64,000 nt of DNA from Bacteroidales bacterium UBA3696 (GCA_002372135.1 DFIN01000033.1:40122-104121), one strand, 5' to 3'. Positions 46,901-55,559 are shown, counted from the stretch's first letter. The notes: generated from the letters alone by a model not told the origin. Numbers and translations are program-made.

Positions 46901-49499
46901 TCGGGTCAACCATGGTGATGGTGAACGAGTAGTCCTTTGCACCCACTACCATAACGTAAACGGTATCGTGCGAAGCAATCTGCTGAGCCATACTGCGCTC
47001 AATCGTTTTCTTCATGGTTTGGTTAGCAGTGAACGATTGCGTGCGGTTCATCATTTCCTCCGTTACGGGGCAGGTATAGGTAACAAATGCCTTGATGCTT
47101 TGAGCCTCTGCGCCGTTATTGATTTCTACTTGCGGAGTGAGCACTTGTTCGTTGTGAATCGTATCGGTCAAGAAGTAGTACCAAGCCGTGTCGGCTGTAC
47201 GGGTGTAGGTAGTACCCATCAGCACTTCGGTAGCCTCATTGCAAGCATAGATGGTATCGAACGGCTCGGCATCTTCCAGATGAGCCTCAAAGTGAATGTT
47301 CGTGGTGGTTGATACGCGGAAATAGAGGGTGTCGCCGAAGGTCTCGAAGGTTGAGCGAGGCAATACGCGCTCTTTCACGGCACCGGCAGCCAAGGTTCTG
47401 GACTGCGACTGCGGAGTTTCGCAGGGGCAGGTAGCAGCCAAATCAGCCGAAAGAGTAGAAGCATTGTTGCGGTCGTAGTTCTTAATCAAAGCGCGAACTT
47501 GCTTGCCGGTAGCGGCTTTCACTTCTTTCAGGTCAATCATATACCACAGAGTCGTGTTGGCATCTTGGTCATTACCGCTTACCCAGTTGAACAGGATGGC
47601 ACTGGCGCAAGAAGCACCTTCGTCTTCCTTCACTTGGTTTACACGGAAAGCGAACGGTTGGTTAGCACTGAGTTTAATATATACGGTGTCCACCGAGATG
47701 TTCTTAAACAGGTCGCGAGCCACCTGCTTGGTATACGTACCGTTAGCCCCAAAGGTGATGGAGCGTACCTCGTTGGCAATTGAGTCAGGGCAATCAATGC
47801 TCAACTCACCATTGATGGTGATGCTCTTGTTACCACGGTTATTGATGACCACCTCGGGAATGAGGTTCGAGTTGCGGATGTCGTTCATTCCTACTTTGTA
47901 CCAAACAGCGGTGTCGGCATCTTGCGAGTGACCATAGGTCCAGTCAAATACCACAGCGTTCAAGCAGGCATCTTCGGGCGTTTTCTTCTCCACAGGAGTC
48001 ATTTCCACATCAATCTTGATGGGTTGGTTGGTCGTTACACCAATATATACTACATCCGAACTCATCATGGCAAATGACGAATAGGTCAATTTCTTGGTGG
48101 TCGAAGCGTATGCGTTCAGTGAACGGGTAATGGACTGCAAGTCAGTATAGGGGCACTCAAATGCGAGGTCAGCAGCAATTGTGGCTTTCGCATCAGCACG
48201 GTTAGTAACCGTAACGGTAATATCCTGCGGATTGGTTGCATCTTTAGCCTCGGTCAGGTCAATGGCGTACCAAACAGTGGTTTCACCTTCCTGATAGGTC
48301 GTGGCGTTCCAAGCAATGTCTTGGCTGTTCTTACATGCATTACCTTCGTGGATATGTTTCAAGCGAGCATACACCTGAATGTCTTGCGTAGGAACGATAC
48401 GTACATATACGTATGCAGCCGTTTGCTCGTCCAAACCGTCAATAATATTCTTCTCAAAGTCCATAATTCCGGTTTCGCCGGCAGCCACAGAGATATTTTT
48501 GGCGATTACGTTGTAGGTAGAGAGAGACGTGCTGTTGGTATTGCTAAATGCAATTTCAACGGTTACGTCCACTGCACTTGTCTTATTGCTGTCGTTGATG
48601 AAAGCAATTTCGGGTTGCAGTTTCTTTCCTTTCAGTTCGCTCAGAGCGATTACGAAGGTACGACCTGCAGCCGTTACTTTTTCGTACTGAAGCAACGCAC
48701 CTTGCTCTGCGCCGTTAAATTCGGTGGGAGTTGCGGGTTTATTATTCACCAGATTGGTCACTACGGACACATTCTCGTAGTTCTCCACTTTGAGGTAAAG
48801 AATAGAGTCGCTCAAGTTTTGAATGAGGGCGCGAGAAATCACGTGCGTATAACTTCCGCCTGCGGGAATGACAGCAGCATCACCGGTCAGACCTGTGCTG
48901 GGGCAGTCGGCACTAATCTTAGAGTTCAGTTCGCACTCTTTGCTTGCCGTATAGACAATCTGAATCTCTTGCTCGGCGCGACGGATGTCAGCCACGTTGA
49001 TACGGTACCAACGATTACCTTTGTTCAAGGTGTGGTCGTTGAAGTTGTAATCTGTAGCACTGGTACATGTTTCGTCCGCATCTTCGGCATCAAACACGCG
49101 AGCCGAGAGTTTGATTTCCTCGGTCGAGGTCAGACGAACATAGATCTCCTGATACTTCATCTTCACCAGCATCTTAGCGCTTTGGTTCCAGATCTTGTCC
49201 TTGCGAGGAGCAATAGTATAGGAGCGAACTTCCTCACTACCTGCCACCACAGCCGATACGGTTACATCAGCCGAGTTGTACGACAGGTTGGTCAAATACA
49301 GGGCAAGCATCGGTTCCTCTTCTCCGTAGAGAGATTCGAGGGATACGCGATACCACAGCGATGTACCTGCTACCTGCGTATTTCCGGCCTCCCAATCAAA
49401 CTCGATGGCATTCGCCTGGGACGAACCATCGCCTGTTCCGGCAGCATAACCTGCTACGGTCATTATTGCAGCCGCCAGAAATAGGAATAATTTTTTCAT
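43992..49499 (-). CDS. Giant secreted protein with ten tandem Cys-bounded repeats
   Basis: An 1835-residue exported protein with signal peptide MKKLFLFLAAAIMTVAGYAA. Residues about 28-1250 contain ten tandem domains of about 115-130 residues. The pattern is C-x-x-A-x-x-F-D-W-x-x-G-N ... L/V-W-Y-x-V/I, then a CPC or CP segment in mid-domain, and D-x-V-Y-x-x-V near the end, with a Cys at most domain boundaries. The remaining 580 residues hold Ig-like domains (DTIDVEVEPWLTVTQNAVAY) and end with the tag RKQMLNGKLYIITDD ... YDAQGQKVEQ. I do not recognise the repeat family. It is likely a surface filament or adhesin. It is 18 bases before the barrel gene and 35 bases after the 543-residue gene. Confidence 0.8.
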   Translation of the reverse strand: MKKLFLFLAAAIMTVAGYAAGTGDGSSQANAIEFDWEAGNTQVAGTSLWYRVSLESLYGEEEPMLALYLTNLSYNSADVTVSAVVAGSEEVRSYTIAPRKDKIWNQSAKMLVKMKYQEIYVRLTSTEEIKLSARVFDAEDADETCTSATDYNFNDHTLNKGNRWYRINVADIRRAEQEIQIVYTASKECELNSKISADCPSTGLTGDAAVIPAGGSYTHVISRALIQNLSDSILYLKVENYENVSVVTNLVNNKPATPTEFNGAEQGALLQYEKVTAAGRTFVIALSELKGKKLQPEIAFINDSNKTSAVDVTVEIAFSNTNSTSLSTYNVIAKNISVAAGETGIMDFEKNIIDGLDEQTAAYVYVRIVPTQDIQVYARLKHIHEGNACKNSQDIAWNATTYQEGETTVWYAIDLTEAKDATNPQDITVTVTNRADAKATIAADLAFECPYTDLQSITRSLNAYASTTKKLTYSSFAMMSSDVVYIGVTTNQPIKIDVEMTPVEKKTPEDACLNAVVFDWTYGHSQDADTAVWYKVGMNDIRNSNLIPEVVINNRGNKSITINGELSIDCPDSIANEVRSITFGANGTYTKQVARDLFKNISVDTVYIKLSANQPFAFRVNQVKEDEGASCASAILFNWVSGNDQDANTTLWYMIDLKEVKAATGKQVRALIKNYDRNNASTLSADLAATCPCETPQSQSRTLAAGAVKERVLPRSTFETFGDTLYFRVSTTTNIHFEAHLEDAEPFDTIYACNEATEVLMGTTYTRTADTAWYYFLTDTIHNEQVLTPQVEINNGAEAQSIKAFVTYTCPVTEEMMNRTQSFTANQTMKKTIERSMAQQIASHDTVYVMVVGAKDYSFTITMVDPNTGNDCMHAVEIVPDVTFHTQAGVETWYKLNVGLYGSAAYADYKARFVLGNEDGVAGRVVANVYNACEGELLQNGSATLAANGVRAKSVMCEQLSGLSNDFIYLQITTAQQDSLLMQIIEREPIDTIYACADAIPFAINTDYYQAAGDTVWYVVNVPEMRDNTQGDATLTINNFGNTDNKVKAEMSWVCPVSHEMTSKILTVAPMGTYTRVFDRSNLSVADGHDLAYVRVISPDTMHFRVDMALAKGDECTNPIEFDWVNGNTNPKGECLWYNVTMRKDTVINGIDSTTLIVPEGMDLRLYIQNLSDSVVTASASMWYECLDKKPMVEPTTYTFKAGATKHKDIDRDLLEPADPTSILVHFCSPASAMRIWAKFVPEAADSVCYKDIRLTHLCNGDTYTDPYGKKTITIDVEDSTTLVWSDTVSVRVGTIMVDSIYRFTVVAKETATAIKYENVPDSVKVLAVQGMKLDYSRLENYLIDYYTELTTSADSLADYDYSGIYWEAYDDANGMFRPVTASSLAFLNDTLPATLNHIRFAYSVGTECGDNIVDTIDVEVEPWLTVTQNAVAYECAGTTFTWRGKQYTATTDTTFADSLLNIKVAVDTFKMSTSRQMDSIFTYRVVVKQVPALPTETEVVIDPAMTYHSSINMSAYTTLVENFFTANYSGDAYSQVTSVVWERKNLTDGSYAELQAGVNDTIIKDDEVVLRYVVTTECDDVVYSTDLSFTPATDCAEFDLTTFTIDWGHAFCGRVYNSDAVKEQIALQFAAEGVSVDMVEIYYSFDGNNFAAYAADTMKATESEVYFYAVATNDCGNMSQSNTSAALPIEAPDMRYSTEFTNLPAEAKYGNWLLMIDLNMIKANFGINPAEEEVKWYIMTGSEPDPFGADVDTEKRGYYFTADSTLTNNYYAVIDMTELEQEEGECGGVWRTTVITLKAAAPARSTRKQMLNGKLYIITDDNQMYDAQGQKVEQ

Positions 49500-49534
49500 T
49501 GTGATTAGAATTGAATTTAGTTTATAATGTTTAT

Positions 49535-51166
49535 TTATTTGTTTTCAACCTCTTGACCTAAGAGCGTTATATATTTACCTTGTTTATATATATATAGGAC
49601 ACCGTCTTTCCAGACTTTACGGGCCTTGTTTTCAGCTTGTGTTTCGCTGAGTGCATTGCCTTCTTTGTTAACCAACACGAAGTGGATTTGCCTTGTGCAT
49701 TGGTTGCGGCGGGTTACGGTAAAGTCATATTCGCCAAACGCTTGCAGCACGCGGTTGGCTGCCTCGTAGTAATAAGGCAAGTCGCCCTGCATAATGGTAT
49801 CTGTTTCAATTTCTTCCATGGGAGCGGTAAAGACCAGACTGCGTGTATCTATCTGCCATGTATCGTTGTCCTTCCACTGTGCATAGACGATACTGGTATC
49901 GTGATCAAACGTCTGACCGTCCAACTCAATCGTCTTACCTACACATTCGGTTTGCATATTGGTGGTGCGCACGGTATCTATGCGGTGATTAACCTCCAAA
50001 CTAACCCGCTGCGTACAAGTATTGGGTTTGCGGATTACCACATCATGATGCCCGAATCGGTCTATATAGTAACTGCCGCGATAGTACTGAGGCAAGTCGC
50101 GCTGATAAAGATTAAGCGTCTGCTTTTCCACCGTAGCAGGTGTGATATTCACATGATACGTATAGAGCGTTACGGTATCCAACTTATACCAAACCGTGTC
50201 CGGTCCGTAGTCGGTTGTTTCCATCAGGAGTGTATCTGCCAACTGCAAGCCCATCCCTTCACACAACGTGGTATCTAAGGAAGCCTCCTGCCACTTGATG
50301 TTGTAGCGAAAGCGAATACGTCCCACATCTTCGGCCTTGTGCGTAAAGCGGAAATAGAGCGTATCACCTGCAGCCTTGGCTTCGTTAACCAACTGAATAT
50401 CGGGGAAGAACAATTTGGTAGAGTCGCTCATCGTTTGGCTCAGGATGAGGGTCGGATTGCTGCACGACCCGCGCAGCAGTTCCATGGTACAGGGCTGATT
50501 CTTTTTCTGTTGCCACTGCACAAACATCTGCTGGTCTTTGCGCATATCAGCGGGCAGCCAAGCATATATATCCTCATCGTGATTACTGATATAGGTCATC
50601 CCGTTTTTCACGGGCATCAAGTCTTCGCAGGTGGAGTGCGGTCCTTCGTCGTAAGCATACGCCAACACACGCCCCGTGCCGCCGTTCAGCGGATACACAC
50701 GAAGGTGGGGACGAACGATGTTTTCGGCTATCTCCGACATATCGCCCATTTCAGCCAACTTTTTGTTGATAAAATCCACATCGATATCTCGCATCGTATT
50801 GCCCCCTACGGTCAGGGTAAGGGCGGGGCTGACGGATGAGCATAAAGCAAAGACTTCCAAACGGATACCTTTGGACGAGAACCAATAGGCAGACATGCCC
50901 ATCCGCAGATCAGACACCGTTGCGGAAAACCACAGCGTATCAGATATGATGGTATCCATACCAAATTGGAATTCAACCGTATTATCCATTACGCAGTCGC
51001 AATAGTAATACGGGTAATTGAACGTGTGACGAATGGCTTCGCAGGTTTTGTCTTCGGGTTGTCTTTCTTGCGCCGTACTATACAAACTGCACGTAGCAAC
51101 CAACAGCAACCCTAACAAACGAAGGTGTACATTTAGCGGCTTCAGAAAATGTGTCTTATTCTGCAT
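49535..51166 (-). CDS. Secreted protein with C-terminal NG-LYI tag
   Basis: A 543-residue protein starting at ATG 51166 (MQNKTHFLKPLNVHLRLLGL, signal peptide ending near AQERQ). A frame reaching further upstream is excluded because it crosses the promoter at 51208-51240. The first mature domain (CEAIRHTFNYPYYYCDCVMD ... LWFSATVSDLRMG) is a divergent copy of the repeat in the 1835-residue protein. The rest is Ig-like beta domains, ending ARKVWKDGVLYIYKQGKYIT and LLGQEVENK, the shared tag. It is the first gene of the three-gene operon. Confidence 0.72.
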   Translation of the reverse strand: MQNKTHFLKPLNVHLRLLGLLLVATCSLYSTAQERQPEDKTCEAIRHTFNYPYYYCDCVMDNTVEFQFGMDTIISDTLWFSATVSDLRMGMSAYWFSSKGIRLEVFALCSSVSPALTLTVGGNTMRDIDVDFINKKLAEMGDMSEIAENIVRPHLRVYPLNGGTGRVLAYAYDEGPHSTCEDLMPVKNGMTYISNHDEDIYAWLPADMRKDQQMFVQWQQKKNQPCTMELLRGSCSNPTLILSQTMSDSTKLFFPDIQLVNEAKAAGDTLYFRFTHKAEDVGRIRFRYNIKWQEASLDTTLCEGMGLQLADTLLMETTDYGPDTVWYKLDTVTLYTYHVNITPATVEKQTLNLYQRDLPQYYRGSYYIDRFGHHDVVIRKPNTCTQRVSLEVNHRIDTVRTTNMQTECVGKTIELDGQTFDHDTSIVYAQWKDNDTWQIDTRSLVFTAPMEEIETDTIMQGDLPYYYEAANRVLQAFGEYDFTVTRRNQCTRQIHFVLVNKEGNALSETQAENKARKVWKDGVLYIYKQGKYITLLGQEVENK

Positions 51167-51207
51167 CGAATTATGCCTTATAATCTTTATAGTCCATAAA
51201 AATTGCG

Positions 51208-51240
51208 GCAAAAGTATGGTATTTACGCTAATACCACAAA
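51208..51240 (-). promoter_or_regulatory. Promoter of the giant-repeat-protein operon
   Basis: On the minus strand TTTG (51240-51237), 20 bases, TACTTTTGC (51216-51208). It gives a leader of about 35 bases before ATG 51166. It is divergent from the gldD promoter. Confidence 0.8.
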
Positions 51241-51256
51241 TACTTTTCCGTTTTTT

Positions 51257-51287
51257 TTTGTCAGACCTTTTTTTTGGCATATTTTTG
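51257..51287 (+). promoter_or_regulatory. Promoter of gldD
   Basis: TTTG (51257-51260), 19 bases, TATTTTTG (51280-51287). The start near 51294 leaves a leader of only about 11 bases before the ATG at 51305. Confidence 0.75.
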
Positions 51288-51304
51288 TGCGAAATTATTG
51301 AGGA

Positions 51305-51889
51305 ATGACAAGTAAGCATTGCATTTTTGGGGTTGTTTTGAGTCTTTTTTGCGTCGTTTCGTGCACGAAGCCTTCCGTCCCCAAAGAATACGGGTATTTT
51401 CGGATAGACTTGCCCGAACATACTTATCGCGAGTATTCCGGCAAGGAGGGGGATGTACCTTCCCTACCTTATTCTTTTTTGCTATCTCGTGAGGCTATAG
51501 TGCGTATGCACGAGGGTGAAAAGGACTGGATTGATATATGCTATCCGCAGTGGAAAGCCACTATCCATTGCAGCTACAAGCCCGTTCACAACAACCTCAA
51601 AGCCCTGTCGGACGATGCGATGGAGTTCGTGTATAAGCACACCATTCGCGCTTCCGCTATCCCCGAGCGGGCATACACCAACGAAGAAGCACAAGTATTT
51701 GGTCTCACATTCGATTTTGCCGGCAATACGGCGACCACGATGCAGTTTGTATTGACCGATTCTGTACACCATTTTTTCCGGGGTGCAGTCTATTTCAGTG
51801 CCGTTCCCAATGAGGATAGCATTGCGCCGGTTGCTGCTTTTGTGCGGGAAGATATGCTTACCCTGATTGAATCATTCCGCTGGCGATAA
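51305..51889 (+). CDS. gldD: Gliding motility/T9SS-associated lipoprotein GldD
   Basis: A 194-residue lipoprotein (MTSKHCIFGVVLSLFCVVSC; lipobox Cys at 20). The family pattern is clear: PKEYGYFRIDLPEHTY after the lipidated Cys, IDICYPQWKATIHCSYKPVHNN in the middle, VYKHTIRASAIPE, and HHFFRGAVYFSAVPNEDSIAPV with EDMLTLIESFRWR at the end. GldD is required for gliding and type IX secretion in relatives. It fits the T9SS sorting domain found in this window at 39013. Its promoter is back to back with that of the giant repeat protein operon. Confidence 0.9.
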   Translation: MTSKHCIFGVVLSLFCVVSCTKPSVPKEYGYFRIDLPEHTYREYSGKEGDVPSLPYSFLLSREAIVRMHEGEKDWIDICYPQWKATIHCSYKPVHNNLKALSDDAMEFVYKHTIRASAIPERAYTNEEAQVFGLTFDFAGNTATTMQFVLTDSVHHFFRGAVYFSAVPNEDSIAPVAAFVREDMLTLIESFRWR

Positions 51890-51910
51890 AAAAAACAGAT
51901 AAAGCGAGTT

Positions 51911-52633
51911 ATGCCCTTGGTAGAAACATACATACGCCGTCAGGTACAAATGGGACATCCCTTGTTGGCTATTCTTTTTGACCCGGAAAAAGAGGTATCT
52001 GACGCTGATATACGTTTGCGTTTGCAGCCTGCCGACTTGGTATTTGTGGGGGGAAGCAGTGCTACTCGGTCTATGACCGAACAGTTGGTTCAACGGCTCA
52101 AATCAATGACCCGTCTCCCTATCATTATATTCCCCGGTCATCCTGAGCAATGTACGCCTGCTGCCGATGCCGTTCTTTATTTGTCGCTTCTCTCCTCACG
52201 CAATCCCGATGTACTGATAGGTCAACATATTGACAGTGCCCGCGCCATACACAAAATGCCCATAGAGACTATTCCGATGGGATATATATTGGTGGATGGC
52301 GGAACGCAGAGCAGTGTAGCACGCGTTACGCAATCACAACCTATTTCCCAAGAACATATTGATTTGATCGTTCGTACTGCCATAGCCGGCTGCCTGTTGG
52401 GCAAAAGGCTTGTCTATTTGGAAGCTGGAAGCGGTGCCCGTCAGCCGGTAAGAAAAGAAGTGATTGCCGCAGTACGTGCCGAAATCGATGTTCCTCTTAT
52501 CGTGGGCGGCGGTATAAGCACGCCCGAACAAATGCGTCAAGCCTTTCAAGCCGGTGCCGACATCGTAGTGATTGGCAACCACTTGGAGTGCTTCCCGCAG
52601 GATGCACCCTTGTTTGGCAAAAAGGAATCATAA
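51911..52633 (+). CDS. Geranylgeranylglyceryl phosphate synthase family protein (PcrB-like)
   Basis: A 240-residue TIM-barrel prenyltransferase. The start gives MPLVETYIRRQVQMGHPLLA. The family landmarks are LLAILFDPEKEV (about 19-30), DLVFVGGSSAT, PIIIFPGHPEQC, GYILVDGGT, YLEAGSGARQPV and VPLIVGGGIST with a phosphate-binding IGNHLE. Bacteroidota members of this family join polyprenyl diphosphate to glycerol-1-phosphate to make archaeal-type ether lipids; the chain length cannot be read from sequence. It is 21 bases after gldD and 16 before tadA. Confidence 0.88.
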   Translation: MPLVETYIRRQVQMGHPLLAILFDPEKEVSDADIRLRLQPADLVFVGGSSATRSMTEQLVQRLKSMTRLPIIIFPGHPEQCTPAADAVLYLSLLSSRNPDVLIGQHIDSARAIHKMPIETIPMGYILVDGGTQSSVARVTQSQPISQEHIDLIVRTAIAGCLLGKRLVYLEAGSGARQPVRKEVIAAVRAEIDVPLIVGGGISTPEQMRQAFQAGADIVVIGNHLECFPQDAPLFGKKES

Positions 52634-52649
52634 TTCGTTGCAAACCATT

Positions 52650-53081
52650 ATGTCGGACGAACAATACATGCAATTAGCCCTTACCGAAGCCTCAAAGGCG
52701 GAGCAAGCCGGTGAAGTACCCATAGGTTGCATCATTGTCAGCCAAGGGCATATTGTAGGTAGAGGTTACAACCTGACTGAAACGCTACAAGACGTCACAG
52801 CGCATGCCGAGATACAAGCCATCACGGCAGCCTCACAGACATTAGGGGGTAAGTATTTATCCGACTGCACGCTATACGTTACCGTTGAGCCGTGCGTGAT
52901 GTGCGCCGGTGCCATCGGTTGGGCACAAGTCAGTCGCCTCGTTTATGGAGCCGATGACCCTAAACGCGGCTATACACGATTTGCCCCTCAAGCGTTACAC
53001 CCTAAATGCCAAGTGTCGGCCGGCATATTGGCGGAATCGTGCCGCCAAATCGTGCAACAATTTTTCCAAAAGAAAAGATGA
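52650..53081 (+). CDS. tadA: tRNA-specific adenosine deaminase
   Basis: A 143-residue zinc deaminase that changes A34 to inosine in tRNA. The start is ATG 52650 (MSDEQYMQLALTEASKAEQA); an earlier ATG at 52572 lies inside the preceding gene. The zinc and proton-shuttle motifs are HAEIQAI (about 53-59) and PCVMCAGA (about 82-89), and RLVYGADDPKRGY is typical. The 3' end carries a short duplicated stretch, and the stop overlaps an ATG (ATGA). Confidence 0.92.
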   Translation: MSDEQYMQLALTEASKAEQAGEVPIGCIIVSQGHIVGRGYNLTETLQDVTAHAEIQAITAASQTLGGKYLSDCTLYVTVEPCVMCAGAIGWAQVSRLVYGADDPKRGYTRFAPQALHPKCQVSAGILAESCRQIVQQFFQKKR

Positions 53082-53113
53082 GTTTTTTCAAAAGAAAAGA
53101 TAACAAGGTATGA
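53061..53113 (+). repeat. Tandem duplication at the tadA-pgpH junction with an 11-codon mini-ORF
   Basis: The sequence TTTTTCCAAAAGAAAAGAT (53061-53079) is nearly repeated at 53084-53101. The second copy creates an 11-codon frame (53078-53113, MSFFKRKDNKV). Its start overlaps the tadA stop and its stop overlaps the pgpH start, both as ATGA. It probably arose by slippage and may couple translation of the two genes. Confidence 0.65.
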
Positions 53114-55047
53114 GTTTTTCGACCACTAATATACACTGGACATCCTCCGAACATTCGTCCACTACGCTGAAGATTGTATGCTACGTTGCCATCGCGCTAC
53201 TAAGCGTTTTTTTGCGTCCCGCTCCTAATAGTGCTTTTCCCTACCATTACGAGCCGGGCAAGATATGGACCTACGAGACGCTGGTTGCCGAGTGGGATTT
53301 TCCCATCTACAAAGACGAGACTGCCTTTCGCCAAGAGCAGGCAGAGGCTCTGCAATCCTATGCTCCGTGTTTCCGTTGGGTGAACAACCACAGGGCGAAT
53401 GTACCCATTCTTTCTGCCCGCGATATGCGTCAAGTGGAGCAAGGCGGTTACCACCACATCACCGTGGTCAATCGTACCCGCCGCACCCAAACCATTCCTC
53501 TTTCTCAACTCTATACGCCCAAGATGGCATACGAGCAGACGGGCAGAGAAATGGCTGTCAATCTGGAATACGACAGTTTGACATCGGCACAGGTGAAAGC
53601 AGATATTTTAGAATCCGTTTCTCCTACCGAGGGAGCCGTGATGCGCGGGGAGGTGATTGCAGAGCACGGACAATTGCTTACGGAAGAGACCTGCCGCCGT
53701 TTAGCATCGTTGGAGCAGATTTACAGCGATCGGGGGTTCTCGCGTCAGCACATTATCTGGTCATACACCGGTCGCGCGCTGGTGGCCTTCCTGCTTGTAG
53801 GGTTACTGATTCTTTTTCTTGTGGCTTTCAGGCAGCCGCTATGGGAACCATTGCGTTTTACGCTGTTTCTATGTCTGCTCATTGCGATGATGGAAGCCCT
53901 TTCGCTTTTGGTACTTCGTTTTGCCGATGCTTCGCTTATCTATATTTTGCCTTTTGCTTGGATTCCCATCCTTGTGCGTATTTTTTACGATTCCCGAACG
54001 GCTTTTTTTGCTCACCTCACGACGGTCATGCTCATCTCCCTTTCCGTACCTGACCCGTATTTGTTCGTGTTACTGCAAATTCCGATAGGGATAGTGGCTG
54101 TGGTATCTCTGAAAGATTTGACACGCCGCTCGCAATTGGCATTCACCGCCATCTATATTCTCGTTGCATACGCCTTTCTCTATTCTTTTTACAACCTGAT
54201 GCTGGCAGGCGACGGCAGTCATTTAGATTGGCGCCCCTACTTATATTTCGCGCTCAATGCGCTGTTAGTCATTACGGTATATAGTTTAGTATATGTATTT
54301 GAGAAATTGTTCCGTTTGGTCAGTTCGCTCACTTTGGTTGAATTGAGCAATATTAGCAGCGACCTCATGCAAACATTTGCGGAGCAGGCTCCCGGCACGT
54401 TTCAACACTCGCTGCAGGTGAGCAATCTGGCATCGGAAGCCGCCAAAAGCATCAACGCCGACGCGTTGTTGGTGCGCACCGCCGCGCTATACCACGACAT
54501 CGGCAAACTGGAACATCCCACATGGTTCATCGAGAATCAAAACGGGGGGGATAACCCGCTCACACAAATGTCCAACCACGATGCCGCGCAAGCCGTTATC
54601 TCCCATATTAAGGCAGGCGAACAGTTTGCTGCCGAACACCATCTGCCCGAAGTGGTTCGGATGTTCATACGCTCCCACCACGGAACTTCCCTGGTGCGCT
54701 ATTTTTACAATTCGGAAGTGAACCGACTTAAGCAAGCCGGGCTCAATCCTGCCACCCATATCCACGAGGCAGATTACCGCTATGCCGGTCCTAAACCGCA
54801 AACAAAAGAGTCTGCCATACTGATGATGGCAGACGCAATAGAGGCACGCTCACGCTCCATGGAGACCTACACCGAGGAGAGCCTCAACGATATGGTAGAG
54901 CAAATGATTACCTTGCAAATAGAAGACGGGCAATTGGAAGAAACACCTCTTACTTTCAGCGACCTGAAGCGAATTAAACAGGTGTTCAAGGATCGGTTAA
55001 AATCCATGTACCACCACCGGATTGAATATCCGAAAGTGCAGGATTAA
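53110..55047 (+). CDS. PgpH-type 7TM-HD phosphodiesterase
   Basis: A 645-residue membrane protein. An N-terminal helix (about 20-38) precedes an extracytoplasmic 7TMR-HDED domain (about 40-210). Seven membrane helices follow (about 215-415), then a cytoplasmic HD domain (about 430-645). HD motifs are FQHSLQVSNLASEAA, ALYHDIGKLEHP (about 454-465), DAAQAVISHI and IRSHHGTSLVRYFY. The family hydrolyses cyclic di-AMP. It is the last gene of the gldD operon, coupled to tadA by a duplicated ATGA junction. Confidence 0.88.
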   Translation: MSFSTTNIHWTSSEHSSTTLKIVCYVAIALLSVFLRPAPNSAFPYHYEPGKIWTYETLVAEWDFPIYKDETAFRQEQAEALQSYAPCFRWVNNHRANVPILSARDMRQVEQGGYHHITVVNRTRRTQTIPLSQLYTPKMAYEQTGREMAVNLEYDSLTSAQVKADILESVSPTEGAVMRGEVIAEHGQLLTEETCRRLASLEQIYSDRGFSRQHIIWSYTGRALVAFLLVGLLILFLVAFRQPLWEPLRFTLFLCLLIAMMEALSLLVLRFADASLIYILPFAWIPILVRIFYDSRTAFFAHLTTVMLISLSVPDPYLFVLLQIPIGIVAVVSLKDLTRRSQLAFTAIYILVAYAFLYSFYNLMLAGDGSHLDWRPYLYFALNALLVITVYSLVYVFEKLFRLVSSLTLVELSNISSDLMQTFAEQAPGTFQHSLQVSNLASEAAKSINADALLVRTAALYHDIGKLEHPTWFIENQNGGDNPLTQMSNHDAAQAVISHIKAGEQFAAEHHLPEVVRMFIRSHHGTSLVRYFYNSEVNRLKQAGLNPATHIHEADYRYAGPKPQTKESAILMMADAIEARSRSMETYTEESLNDMVEQMITLQIEDGQLEETPLTFSDLKRIKQVFKDRLKSMYHHRIEYPKVQD

Positions 55048-55082
55048 CATTCTCTTGTCGCTACTCAAATCATTTGTGCCCT

Positions 55083-55559
55083 TTATTCGAATAGTTCGTG
55101 CGCTTCCTCGCCTACGACAATGAGGTGATAAATCAGTGTTTGTCGGATATCTTTTTGCCGTCCTCCCATCACAATCATGTGTTTGCGAAGTTGCGAATAG
55201 CGGCGTAGTGCCCATAGGGCTTCATCGTGCTGCTCGGCAAGCACATCCAATAACGCTTCCTGCGCTACATTCGACTGCCGTATGGCATCGTCATACACTA
55301 CGGCTATAAAGATGGCAGCTCCCATGGATTGGGCTTTCACCGGCAGGGCATTGTCTTTCTGGGCACCTACAAGGAGCAGACAATACACTCCCTCCCGAAA
55401 GCCATTTTGCAAAAGATTGGAGATGAGCCCCATAATAGCACTCATAGCATCTGACGGGTCATCTCTGTCCATGAGCATCACTTCCAAATCGGCACGGTCG
55501 TCATCCGTAGGCGACTGCAACTGCCGATACCAGGTCATTATTCCTTCGTTTTTATCCAT
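55083..55559 (-). CDS. Conserved hypothetical protein
   Basis: 158 residues from ATG 55559 (MDKNEGIMTWYRQLQSPTDD); the frame is open a little further upstream but that part overlaps the next gene. It is mostly helical and hydrophilic, with no signal peptide or membrane helix. Two regions look structured: AMSAIMGLISNLLQNGFREG and IFIAVVYDDAIRQSNVAQEA. I recognise no family. It is transcribed after the PagL-like gene (43-base gap) and faces pgpH across a 35-base gap. Confidence 0.55.
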   Translation of the reverse strand: MDKNEGIMTWYRQLQSPTDDDRADLEVMLMDRDDPSDAMSAIMGLISNLLQNGFREGVYCLLLVGAQKDNALPVKAQSMGAAIFIAVVYDDAIRQSNVAQEALLDVLAEQHDEALWALRRYSQLRKHMIVMGGRQKDIRQTLIYHLIVVGEEAHELFE

